Shown one piece after another: positions 43,139 through 51,723 of a stretch of 64,000 nt of DNA. Made by a program: the position numbers and the translations under genes. Every line of letters begins with the position of its first letter. Position 1 is the first letter of the stretch. Origin of the DNA: Pedobacter ginsengisoli (lineage in GTDB: Bacteria > Bacteroidota > Bacteroidia > Sphingobacteriales > Sphingobacteriaceae); NCBI RefSeq assembly GCF_030244015.1, contig NZ_JASSYX010000004.1, positions 620,001 to 684,000 on the forward strand, written 5' to 3'. The notes beneath the pieces were generated by a model. The model saw only the letters and a list, made by a program, of their open reading frames with translations, ran no database searches and was not told where the DNA came from.

Positions 43139-44434
43139 ATGAAAAAATTAATCAAATTACCGGCTATTGTACTGGGGCTCCTGCTCCTCTTAACCGGAAC
43201 CACACAGCGGGTGATGGCGCAAGACGAAGACATCTCCCTTCAGTCCTTTTATGACGAGTTGTCTCCTTACGGAACCTGGATACAGGATCCGGAATACGGC
43301 TACGTATGGAGACCTGATGTCGATCAGGGCGAATTCAGACCATATTATACCAATGGCCGCTGGGTGATGACTGAATACGGAAATACCTGGGTATCCAATT
43401 ACGATTGGGGATGGGCTCCTTTCCACTACGGAAGGTGGGTCTATAACCGTTACAACCAATGGATCTGGCTGCCGGATACTGTATGGGGACCAGCCTGGGT
43501 AAGCTGGAGAAGCGGTGGCGGATATTATGGCTGGGCGCCCATGGGGCCGGGCATGCACATCAATGTCAACATTAACATTCCCTCACTGTGGTGGGTATTT
43601 GTTCCACAAAGAAACATCTATTATGATAGTTTCCCACGCTATTACTCGAGAAGGAACATCACGATCATCAACAACACCACGATCATCAATAACACTTATG
43701 TCAGGAACCGAAATGCCTATTATACCGGGCCAAGAGCGGACGAGATCAGACGCTACACCGGCCGTGATGTAAATGTGTATAGTGTAAACAGAACCAGCAG
43801 ACCTGGCAGAACCGGCATCAGCGGAAGCAGGGTGGAAATTTATAGCCCGCGTCCAACCAGAGGCTCATCCAATGCCAATGCAGCACCAAGGACCGCGATT
43901 AAAGGCGAAGGATACGCAACCGCAAGACCTGACCGCAGCAGCACTGGCGGCAGAGGAAGCTATAACCTTCCGTCCCGTGAAAATCAGAGAAATGTAACTG
44001 GAAGAGATAATGACACCGGCATTCGGGGAAATGAAGGCACAAGAACAGAAAGCTACAGACCGGACCGTTCGAGCAGTGAAAGGGCTGGCAGGGACCGCAG
44101 CAGGGAAATCCAGCAGCAAAACAATAACCGTGATGAGAACCGGTCATTTGCCGACAGACCGGAAAGAACAGCGGCTCCTGAACGGGCAACTGCTCCGGAA
44201 AGAACAGGACGCCCTTCAAGGACAGAGCAGCCAGCAAGGGTGGAGCAACCTCAAAGAGTAGAGCGACCTCAACCTGTGCAACGCCAGGCGGCACCTCCGC
44301 AACGCCAGGAGAGAGTTCAGCAAGCGCCTCCCCAAAGGGTTGAGCAACCAAGATCAGGTGGCGCTAATAACCGTGGCACACAAGGCGGCGGAAGAGAAAG
44401 CTCGGGAAGATCATCCAGAGGCGGCAGGGGTTAA
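43139..44434 (+). CDS. Secreted WxxGxW-type repeat protein with long basic disordered tail
   Basis: The 431-residue product has a signal peptide (to about RVMAQ), then a region (about 35-165) with repeated aromatic motifs: YGTWIQDPEYGYVWRPD, NGRWVMTEYGNTWVSNYDWGWAPFHYGRW, WIWLPDTVWGPAWVSWRSGGGYYGW. This matches the DUF6600/YXWGXW family of exported proteins. From about 195 the chain becomes Arg-, Pro-, Gln-, Ser- and Gly-rich with many RPERT/APER units, surely disordered. The function is unknown; an extracellular or cell-surface role is inferred. It ends in a strong terminator. Confidence 0.8.
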   Translation: MKKLIKLPAIVLGLLLLLTGTTQRVMAQDEDISLQSFYDELSPYGTWIQDPEYGYVWRPDVDQGEFRPYYTNGRWVMTEYGNTWVSNYDWGWAPFHYGRWVYNRYNQWIWLPDTVWGPAWVSWRSGGGYYGWAPMGPGMHINVNINIPSLWWVFVPQRNIYYDSFPRYYSRRNITIINNTTIINNTYVRNRNAYYTGPRADEIRRYTGRDVNVYSVNRTSRPGRTGISGSRVEIYSPRPTRGSSNANAAPRTAIKGEGYATARPDRSSTGGRGSYNLPSRENQRNVTGRDNDTGIRGNEGTRTESYRPDRSSSERAGRDRSREIQQQNNNRDENRSFADRPERTAAPERATAPERTGRPSRTEQPARVEQPQRVERPQPVQRQAAPPQRQERVQQAPPQRVEQPRSGGANNRGTQGGGRESSGRSSRGGRG

Positions 44435-44455
44435 AATCCACCTTCAACACCATAC

Positions 44456-44488
44456 AAAAAACCGGTCTAATAATTAGGCCGGTTTTTT
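44456..44488 (+). terminator. Terminator between the WxxGxW gene and prfC
   Basis: AAAAAACCGG (44456-44465) pairs with CCGGTTTTTT (44479-44488), with a few more pairs inside; the T-run is on the 3' arm. It lies 22 bases after the stop at 44434. Confidence 0.85.
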
Positions 44489-44507
44489 CATTATATTTGC
44501 AGCCTTT

Positions 44508-46088
44508 ATGATGCACCCTGAAATAGAAAAAAGAAAAACATTTGCCATTATCAGTCACCCCGATGCCGGTAAAACCACATTAACAGAAAAATTCCTGCTC
44601 TTTGGGGGCGCCATCAATACAGCCGGAGCTGTAAAGCGCAACAAGGCCAACCAAAGCAATACTTCAGATTTTATGGAGATTGAGAAACAACGGGGAATCT
44701 CTGTCGCGACTTCGGTAATGGGTTTCGAATACAGCGGCAAACGCATCAACATCCTTGACACTCCGGGCCATAAAGACTTTGCTGAAGACACCTATCGTAC
44801 CCTTTCTGCGGTCGACAGCGTAATCCTGGTCGTAGACTGTGTAAAAGGCGTAGAGGAACAGACAGAAAAGCTCATGTCGGTATGCCGGATGCGAAATACC
44901 CCGGTAATCATTTTTATCAACAAAATGGACCGCGAAGGTAAAGATGCATTTGACCTGCTCGATGAAATAGAAAATAAACTGAACATCAGCCTTTGCCCGC
45001 TATCCTGGCCCATCGGTCAGGGACATACCTTCAAAGGCGTATATAGTATTTATAACAAACACCTGAACCTCTTTGAACCGGACAAATCCAAGATCAGTGA
45101 ACCGGTCATTGAAGTAAGCGACCTGAACGACGCCAATCTGACCAGCTTCCTGAAATCAAAGGAGCTGGAGGGTCTGAAAGGCGATCTGGAACTGGTGCAT
45201 GGCGTATATGGTGATCTGGATAAGAACATGTACAGAGAAGGTTTACTTGCCCCTGTATTCTTTGGCAGTGCCATCAACAATTTCGGGATCAAAGAACTCC
45301 TCGACACCTTTATTAACATTGCTCCAAGCCCGAAAGGGCGTGAAGCAGAGCAACGTGAGGTTGCCGCAGAAGAAAAGAACTTTTCCGGCTTCGTGTTTAA
45401 GATCCATGCCAACCTCGACCCTAAGCACCGCGACAGAATTGCCTTTTTAAGGATCTGCTCAGGTAAGTTTGAACGCAATAAATTTTACTACCATACCCGT
45501 CAGGACAAGAAACTGAAGTTTTCCAATCCGATGGACTTTATGGCCAATGAAAAGAGCATCGTAGAAGAGGCCTGGCCAGGAGATGTTGTCGGTTTGTACG
45601 ACAGTGGGAACTTTAAGATCGGTGATACACTGACTGAAGGCGAGAAACTCCAGTTTAAAGGCATTCCGAGCTTCTCTCCGGAAATATTTAAAGAGCTGGA
45701 GAACAGAGACCCATTAAAGACGAAACAACTGGAAAAGGGCATACAACAACTTACCGAAGAAGGAGTGGCGCAGTTATTTGTGATGCAGCCCGGCAACAGG
45801 AAAGTGGTCGGCGCAGTAGGAGAACTTCAATTTGAAGTAATTACCTTCCGGTTAGAGCATGAGTATGGAGCAAAGGCAGCATTCAGGATGCTGAGCTATA
45901 CCCGTTCAAACTGGGTAACGTCCAAAGACAAAACCAAGCTGGCAGAGTTCCTCAAAAGAAAACAACAGCACATTGGTGAAGATAAGGATGGCAATCCCGT
46001 TTATTTAGCAGATAACGAGTTCATGATCAATATGACTATGCGGGATTACCCCGATATCGAATTCCACAAAACATCCGAATTTAAGTAG
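44508..46088 (+). CDS. prfC: Peptide chain release factor 3
   Basis: RF3 is a GTPase that removes RF1/RF2 from the ribosome after peptide release. The 526-residue protein has G1 SHPDAGKTTLTEKF, G3 DTPGHKDF, G4 NKMDRE, a domain II and the C-terminal RF3 domain (FMQPGNRKVVGAVGELQFEVI-like region, about 415-450). A -7 box TATATTTG at 44492-44499 suggests a short 5' leader. Its TAG stop abuts the TAG of the convergent argH. Confidence 0.95.
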   Translation: MMHPEIEKRKTFAIISHPDAGKTTLTEKFLLFGGAINTAGAVKRNKANQSNTSDFMEIEKQRGISVATSVMGFEYSGKRINILDTPGHKDFAEDTYRTLSAVDSVILVVDCVKGVEEQTEKLMSVCRMRNTPVIIFINKMDREGKDAFDLLDEIENKLNISLCPLSWPIGQGHTFKGVYSIYNKHLNLFEPDKSKISEPVIEVSDLNDANLTSFLKSKELEGLKGDLELVHGVYGDLDKNMYREGLLAPVFFGSAINNFGIKELLDTFINIAPSPKGREAEQREVAAEEKNFSGFVFKIHANLDPKHRDRIAFLRICSGKFERNKFYYHTRQDKKLKFSNPMDFMANEKSIVEEAWPGDVVGLYDSGNFKIGDTLTEGEKLQFKGIPSFSPEIFKELENRDPLKTKQLEKGIQQLTEEGVAQLFVMQPGNRKVVGAVGELQFEVITFRLEHEYGAKAAFRMLSYTRSNWVTSKDKTKLAEFLKRKQQHIGEDKDGNPVYLADNEFMINMTMRDYPDIEFHKTSEFK

Positions 46089-47420
46089 CTAAGCCAACAG
46101 CTTCTGTATGGCCGTATGCGTTTTTTGAAACTTAAACTGGGAAAGCACCTCTGTCATCATCCCTTCGATCTCCGCATTACAAAGGTTGCCGATACTGCCT
46201 TCGTGGGTATGGTGCACGGCGATGCCTGGCTCAAAAGTACCATTATCAATGCTTTCGCCAACGACCTTATAAGCCTCTCTAAAAGGTATTCCTTTTAACG
46301 CAAGATCATTTACTACCTCAACACTAAATAAATAGGCATATTTTTTATCGTTCAGAATACCATCCTTCACGGTGATATTCTGCAGCATAAAGGTCGTCAT
46401 CTCCAGACACTCGTTCAGTGAAGTAATGGCAGGGAAAAGGTTTTCCTTAAGCAATTGCAGGTCACGGTGATAGCCCGACGGCAGATTGGTGATCATCATG
46501 GCGATCTCATTTGGCAATGCCTGAATCTTGTTGCAGCGCGAGCGGATCAGTTCAAACACATCAGGATTCTTCTTGTGCGGCATAATGCTGGAGCCGGTCG
46601 TCAGCTCATCAGGGAAACTGATAAAGCCAAAATTCTGGTTGATGAATAGGCACACATCCATCGCCATCTTGGCCAGGGTAGCCGCTACAGATGACATGGC
46701 CTGCCCAAGTATGCGTTCTGTTTTGCCTCTGCCCATTTGAGCATAGACCACATTATAATTCAGCCTTTCAAAACCAAGCAGCTCGGTGGTCATGGTGCGA
46801 TTTAAAGGAAAAGAAGAACCATAGCCAGCAGCAGAACCGAGCGGATTCTTGTTGCAAACCTTCCATGCAGCTAGCATCAGTTCCATATCATCAACAAGGC
46901 TTTCTGCATAGGCCCCGAACCATAATCCAAAAGAAGAGGGCATGGCGATCTGCAAGTGTGTGTATCCAGGCAGCAATTTATCTTTATGAATATTGCTTAG
47001 GGAAATCAGCTGTTCAAACAGCACAGAAGTATTGCCCACCATTTCCTCGATACAACTCCTGAAAAACAGTTTCAAATCAACCAGCACCTGGTCATTGCGC
47101 GAGCGTCCGCTATGGATTTTCTTTCCGGCATCACCAATACGCTGGGTCAGCAGCCACTCCACCTGAGAGTGTACATCCTCCACGGTATCCTCTATTACAA
47201 AATCCCCGGCCTCTATTTCCGCATAAATGTTCTTAAGTTCCTTTTGAACTGCAGCCAGCTCAGCAGACTCCAGCAGGCCAATGCTTTCCAGCATTTCGAC
47301 ATGGGCCAATGACCCCAGCACATCAAAAGCTGCCATCTGCAGGTCCAGTTCCCTGTCTTTACCAACAGTAAAGGTTTCAATATCTTTATTTACGTTTACG
47401 TTTTTTTGCCAGATCTTCAT
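46089..47420 (-). CDS. argH: Argininosuccinate lyase
   Basis: ArgH splits argininosuccinate to arginine and fumarate. The ATG at 47420 gives MKIWQKNVNVNKDIETFTVGKD; an earlier in-frame ATG adds only five residues. The 443-residue protein carries the superfamily signature GSSIMPHKKNPD (with the catalytic Ser loop), DVHSQVEWLL, HSGRSRNDQV and GYTHLQIAMP. It is the last gene of the arginine cluster, separated from argE by the glycosidase gene, and abuts prfC. Confidence 0.96.
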   Translation of the reverse strand: MKIWQKNVNVNKDIETFTVGKDRELDLQMAAFDVLGSLAHVEMLESIGLLESAELAAVQKELKNIYAEIEAGDFVIEDTVEDVHSQVEWLLTQRIGDAGKKIHSGRSRNDQVLVDLKLFFRSCIEEMVGNTSVLFEQLISLSNIHKDKLLPGYTHLQIAMPSSFGLWFGAYAESLVDDMELMLAAWKVCNKNPLGSAAGYGSSFPLNRTMTTELLGFERLNYNVVYAQMGRGKTERILGQAMSSVAATLAKMAMDVCLFINQNFGFISFPDELTTGSSIMPHKKNPDVFELIRSRCNKIQALPNEIAMMITNLPSGYHRDLQLLKENLFPAITSLNECLEMTTFMLQNITVKDGILNDKKYAYLFSVEVVNDLALKGIPFREAYKVVGESIDNGTFEPGIAVHHTHEGSIGNLCNAEIEGMMTEVLSQFKFQKTHTAIQKLLA

Positions 47421-47461
47421 GTTGCAAAAATACAATAATTACTTAGAGTACCAGAGCGATG

Positions 47462-48865
47462 TTAAATCTCTATGATCATCGGATGATCGCTCAGGGTGAG
47501 TGTCACCGCGTTCGAGTTTTCTACCGAACTGACCGGTAGCGCACCCAGTGTCGGATCATACACCTTTCCGGAGACCGCGTTCTCAAAAGTGATCTTGACC
47601 TCATCCACCCTCCTCACCTTTTCAGCCCACACAATAAGAGCGAATTTACCATTTCCCTTTTGCAGCAGCAGGTGATGCGTGGTTTCCGGGAGCTTAGCTA
47701 TCGAATAATTCAATTTGCCCGGTTTTGAAACCTCAGCTACATTTTCTGTCCCGGTAGCCGCCGGTTCAGCCAAAATACTGGTCAGGTTATGCATGTAGAG
47801 TGCCGATTTTCTCGGTGTATAGTCAGGTTTATAGAAACCAAAAGCCTGGTTTCCCGCCTCATCAGACCTGTCCCGCAGCAGGTAAAGCGCCGTATAGCTC
47901 CAGCCTCTGGCAAACTGCGCCAGATAGAGGTTCAAAAACATACGGGCCTGCTTTTCTTCAGTAAGGTCCCCGTTTATTGTCGCTCCGGTCTCAGTAGTTA
48001 CTCTTGGCAGGTCTTGCAGTGCATCTCCTTCGTATCCTTTAAACTTAGCTCTCCAGGTACTTCCGTAATTTCCATAAAGACCATCCACTTTACAAAGCAA
48101 ACCAGGATCTGCGGCATTCCAGGTTTGGTTGTCATATAGGCCGGGGTGTGAGGGATGCATAAAATAATTGTGGCAGTTGGCATAGTCTGCATATTTGGTG
48201 CCGTCGGGCATCGCCGCGCCTGCACCCTTAGGTATTTCCAGAAACTGCAGACCAGTGTTGTCAGTCTGTGCCCCGTTTTCACTCAGACTCCATACCGGGT
48301 ATTTCCTTAATACCGTATCCTTCTTAACAGCGACATATAAGTCTCGTTGCACTTTAGCCACGGCCACCCAGGACTGCTCCTTCCCACCTTTTTCGCCGTT
48401 GTAAGTAATGTCCCAGTTGTTGGGTTCATTCAGTCCCTCAAAAGCCAGCAGCGCACCCGCTTCAGCCAGTTGACGCCCTCCTTCCAGCAAATGGTTTATG
48501 TCCGTTCCACCACTCAATAACCCATAGCTAAAGCGTACACCAGCCTGCTTATATACTTCAATCAGGTCAGCAACAGGCACATTTCCTTCATACCCGGAAC
48601 GAATCCAGCGGATACCTAAATATTTAGCGATCTCAATTGTTTTTTTCAATGACTCTCCGCGGGTTGAAACCGCAGAATTGACACCTATGCTGTTTAAAAA
48701 ATCGGTCGCTTTCCGGGGTGTCACGGGTTCACTGTGTGGAGTTATTGATTGATTCCGAGGAACTGCGATCTCTGTATGATGATACAAAGGTTTCGCGGCG
48801 TTAAGTGCAATTACCGCCAGCATTCCGCTGCAAAGAATTGTAAAAAATTTGATCTGAGGTTTCAT
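47462..48865 (-). CDS. Secreted clan GH-A-like glycosidase
   Basis: The 467-residue protein has a signal peptide (to about LNAAK) and a TIM barrel with IRWIRSGYEGNV, AFEGLNEPNNWD (the NEP motif holding the acid/base Glu at strand 4), the probable nucleophile in PRVTTETGATING and a small C-terminal beta-sandwich. The pattern is that of clan GH-A families such as GH39 or GH5-like enzymes; the exact family and sugar cannot be read. It sits inside the arginine cluster between argE and argH, an odd place for a secreted carbohydrate enzyme. Base composition does not look foreign by eye. Confidence 0.75.
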   Translation of the reverse strand: MKPQIKFFTILCSGMLAVIALNAAKPLYHHTEIAVPRNQSITPHSEPVTPRKATDFLNSIGVNSAVSTRGESLKKTIEIAKYLGIRWIRSGYEGNVPVADLIEVYKQAGVRFSYGLLSGGTDINHLLEGGRQLAEAGALLAFEGLNEPNNWDITYNGEKGGKEQSWVAVAKVQRDLYVAVKKDTVLRKYPVWSLSENGAQTDNTGLQFLEIPKGAGAAMPDGTKYADYANCHNYFMHPSHPGLYDNQTWNAADPGLLCKVDGLYGNYGSTWRAKFKGYEGDALQDLPRVTTETGATINGDLTEEKQARMFLNLYLAQFARGWSYTALYLLRDRSDEAGNQAFGFYKPDYTPRKSALYMHNLTSILAEPAATGTENVAEVSKPGKLNYSIAKLPETTHHLLLQKGNGKFALIVWAEKVRRVDEVKITFENAVSGKVYDPTLGALPVSSVENSNAVTLTLSDHPMIIEI

Positions 48866-48931
48866 ACAATGATTTAGATACTAACGTTAAAAATGAGCAT
48901 TTCTTTTGCAAATTTTCACGTCCCGGCACCA

Positions 48932-49996
48932 CTACCCTTTGATCACTGGTTCCAGCATCTTGATATATAGTTCAATCCCCTCGGCGATCTCATCCACATA
49001 AACAAATTCATCAGCCATATGCGACCTGGCTGAATCACCGGGCCCTACCTTTACTGAAGGGATGCTCAGCAGTGCCTGGTCTGATGTGGTTGGCGAGCCG
49101 TAAGTAGACCTGCCCAAAGCAATACCTGCTTGCACCAGAGGATGTTCCTTATCAATTGACGAAGGTTTCAGCCGGATAGACCGGGGCTTCACATCGCAGT
49201 CCACATTGGTACGGATAATCTTCAAAACCTCTTCATTGGTATAAGCATCAGTAACCCTCACATCAACCGTAAACGTACAGGTTGCCGGAACCACATTGTG
49301 CTGTGATCCCGCATTGATAATCGTCACCGTCATCTTCAATGGTCCGAATACTTCCGAAATTTTAGAAAAGCGGTAATTGCGGAACCACTCTATGTCTTTC
49401 AAGGCCTTATATATCGCATTGTCGCCTTCTTCACGCGCAGCATGACCTGCCTTTCCGGTAGCCGTACAATCCAGCACCAGGAGGCCCCGCTCTGCAATGG
49501 CCAGGTTCATCTGCGTAGGCTCACCTACAATGGCAAACTCCAGTTCGCCAAGGTCCGGCAGTACAAGCTCCAGCCCGTTATTCCCGGAAATCTCCTCTTC
49601 CGCCGTGGCAGCCAGGCAGACGTTGTAAGTTAATTTTTCCTGACCATAGAAGTATAGGAAGGTCGCTATCAGCGACACCAGGCATCCTCCGGCATCATTA
49701 CTGCCAAGACCATATAATCTACCATCTTCTACTGCTGCATCGTAGGGATCGCGCGTATAGCCCGAATTAGGCTTCACTGTATCGTGATGTGAATTCAGCA
49801 GCAGTGTTGGCTTTGAGGGGTCAAAATGTTTGTTGTAAGCCCAGATATTATTAAGCTTTCTAAAAGTTTTTATATCACGTTGCTGCAAAAACTGTTCAAT
49901 TGCATCAGCAGTCTTGTCCTCTTCCTTACTGAATGACTGGATACTGATCAATTGCTTCAACAAATCCAGGCTATCTTTTTGCAGTTGTTCTATCAT
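48932..49996 (-). CDS. argE: M20-family N-acyl-ornithine/citrulline deacylase (ArgE role)
   Basis: The 354-residue M20 metallopeptidase-fold protein has LLNSHHDTVKPNSGY (His and Asp ligands), GLGSNDAGGCLVSLI (bridging Asp), AATAEEEISGNNG (catalytic Glu), VGEPTQMNLAIAERGLLVLDCTATG and SARSHMADEFVYVDEI. In Bacteroidota arg clusters with an ArgF' carbamoyltransferase, this enzyme removes the acyl group from N-acyl-citrulline instead of N-acetyl-ornithine. Position after proC, argB and argF' supports the role. Confidence 0.88.
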   Translation of the reverse strand: MIEQLQKDSLDLLKQLISIQSFSKEEDKTADAIEQFLQQRDIKTFRKLNNIWAYNKHFDPSKPTLLLNSHHDTVKPNSGYTRDPYDAAVEDGRLYGLGSNDAGGCLVSLIATFLYFYGQEKLTYNVCLAATAEEEISGNNGLELVLPDLGELEFAIVGEPTQMNLAIAERGLLVLDCTATGKAGHAAREEGDNAIYKALKDIEWFRNYRFSKISEVFGPLKMTVTIINAGSQHNVVPATCTFTVDVRVTDAYTNEEVLKIIRTNVDCDVKPRSIRLKPSSIDKEHPLVQAGIALGRSTYGSPTTSDQALLSIPSVKVGPGDSARSHMADEFVYVDEIAEGIELYIKMLEPVIKG

Positions 49997-50000
49997 GTGG

Positions 50001-50819
50001 TTATTCTTTTGTATATAAAGCCCCGGCCTTAACCGCCGACAGCTTGATGCCTTTAATTAGTGACGAGCTGAATCCATTATGTTCCATCTCGTTGAGTCCG
50101 GCAATGGTACAACCCTTAGGTGAAGTTACTTTATCTATTTCCTGTTCAGGATGTGATTGCATCTGTAATAAAAGATCTGCTGCGCCTTTGGCAGTCTGCA
50201 CAGCCATCTTTAATGCTTCATCGGCATGAAAACCGATCTCTACCCCGCCCTGTGAGGCCGCTCTGATCGCCCTTAAAAAGAAGGCGATGCCACATGCGCA
50301 CAAGGCAGTAGCCGATGTCATCAGGTCTTCGTTGATCTTTGATGCCGAACCTACAGTTTCAAACATCCGGATCACTTCGTCTACATTTTCTTTGGAAGCA
50401 TTATCGGTTGCTACGCAGGTCATGGACTGGCCAATGGCAATAGCCGTATTTGGCATCGCCCTGATTACCTGTACCTGCTCTCCGAGTTTGCTCCTGATGT
50501 CTGCGCAGCTTACTCCCGAAGCCACAGAAATAAAGACCTGTTTCTCCGCATTCACAACCGGTTTAATCTGGTCCAGCAATTGGTTCAGCTGCTGCGGCAA
50601 TACCGCCAAAACAATCAGGTCTGCACTTGCAGCAACCGACGCGTTGTCTGTGCTGGTGATGAAACCCCGGTCGGCCAGCATGCTTAGGTTTGCAATGTTC
50701 CGCCTGGTCAGACTGATCTGTCCGGGTTCTGCATAGCTTGCTTTAACAAGCCCTTTGGCTAGTGAAATGCCAATGTTTCCGCTTCCTAATATGGCAATAC
50801 TGCCTTTAAACTGGTTCAT
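50001..50819 (-). CDS. proC: Pyrroline-5-carboxylate reductase
   Basis: ProC reduces pyrroline-5-carboxylate to proline. The 272-residue protein has the N-terminal Rossmann GSGNIGISLAKGL, IRAMPNTAIAIGQS and the C-terminal dimer domain with KVTSPKGCTIAGLNEME. It lies 2 bases from argB and 4 from argE within the arginine cluster, so proline synthesis may be tied to arginine metabolism here. Confidence 0.94.
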   Translation of the reverse strand: MNQFKGSIAILGSGNIGISLAKGLVKASYAEPGQISLTRRNIANLSMLADRGFITSTDNASVAASADLIVLAVLPQQLNQLLDQIKPVVNAEKQVFISVASGVSCADIRSKLGEQVQVIRAMPNTAIAIGQSMTCVATDNASKENVDEVIRMFETVGSASKINEDLMTSATALCACGIAFFLRAIRAASQGGVEIGFHADEALKMAVQTAKGAADLLLQMQSHPEQEIDKVTSPKGCTIAGLNEMEHNGFSSSLIKGIKLSAVKAGALYTKE

Positions 50820-50821
50820 AG

Positions 50822-51610
50822 CTATCCGATTAATCGTGTTCCGAAATTCTGTTGATCTAAGTATGAGAGCTCGTCTGCTTTGCCGATATACACCGCACTC
50901 ACACCATTTTTTATTGCCTCAAAGGCATTGTGCAGCTTGGGGATCATCCCGCCTGAAACAATGCCCTCCTGTTTTAATCCTTCAAATTCACCGCTCCTGA
51001 TCTGTGACACCAGGGAGCTGTCGTCATCAATATTCTTCATCACCCCTCTTTTTTCAAAGCAGTAGATCAGCGAAGTCTCATAAAGACCTGACATTGCCAC
51101 AGCTACTGCAGAAGCAATGGTGTCGGCATTGGTATTCAGGAGCTGTGAATCCCCGTCGTGGGTAATGGCGCAAAGCACCGGTACAAGACCTGCTTCCAGT
51201 AAGTTGCGAAGTGTTTCTGATGATACCGATGCAGCGTCCAGGTCACCTACAAAACCATAATCAATCTCCTTTACAGGACGTTTGACCGCCTTGATGATGT
51301 TGCCGTCAGCACCGGTCAGACCTATTGCATTGCTGCCTTTGGCCTGCAATTGTGCCACCATATTTTTATTGATCAGACCGGCATAGACCATCGTCACGAT
51401 CCTTAATGTTTCGATGTCAGTAATCCGTCTGCCTTCCACCATCTTTGCCTCCACACCCAATGAATCACCCAGTTCGGTCGCGATCTTACCACCCCCATGT
51501 ACCAGGATCTTCTTTCCGGGTAATGCTGTAAAATCCAGTAAAAACTGGTGCAGCTTTTCGGAGTTGTCAATTACATTTCCGCCTATTTTAATTACGTTGA
51601 GTTTTTCCAT
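50822..51610 (-). CDS. argB: Acetylglutamate kinase
   Basis: ArgB phosphorylates the N-acylglutamate gamma-carboxyl group. The 262-residue amino acid kinase has VIKIGGNVI, LVHGGGKIATELGDSLG, GLTGADGNIIKA, LLNTNADTIASAVA and SGGMIPKLHNAFEAIK. Within a cluster whose carbamoyltransferase is of the ArgF' type, its substrate could be N-succinyl- or N-acetyl-glutamate. It follows argF' after a 113-base gap holding a palindromic repeat. Confidence 0.94.
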   Translation of the reverse strand: MEKLNVIKIGGNVIDNSEKLHQFLLDFTALPGKKILVHGGGKIATELGDSLGVEAKMVEGRRITDIETLRIVTMVYAGLINKNMVAQLQAKGSNAIGLTGADGNIIKAVKRPVKEIDYGFVGDLDAASVSSETLRNLLEAGLVPVLCAITHDGDSQLLNTNADTIASAVAVAMSGLYETSLIYCFEKRGVMKNIDDDSSLVSQIRSGEFEGLKQEGIVSGGMIPKLHNAFEAIKNGVSAVYIGKADELSYLDQQNFGTRLIG

Positions 51611-51634
51611 TTGTTTATTGGCTCTCTAGTCGGT

Positions 51635-51717
51635 CGTCATGCTGAATTTATTTCAGCACCCCGCCCATGCTAATCTACCTTTCTCTTTCCGGATGCTGAA
51701 ATAAATTCAGCACGACG
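51635..51717. repeat. Inverted repeat between argF' and argB
   Basis: CGTCATGCTGAATTTATTTC then AGCA (51635-51658) is the reverse complement of 51694-51717 with one mismatch; each arm is itself a near-palindrome (TGCTGAA...TTCAGCA). The 35-base spacer is not self-complementary. The motif CGTCATGCTGAATTTATTTC is of a dispersed short-palindrome type seen in Bacteroidota genomes. It may fold in the arg transcript. Confidence 0.75.
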
Positions 51718-51723
51718 ATCGCT

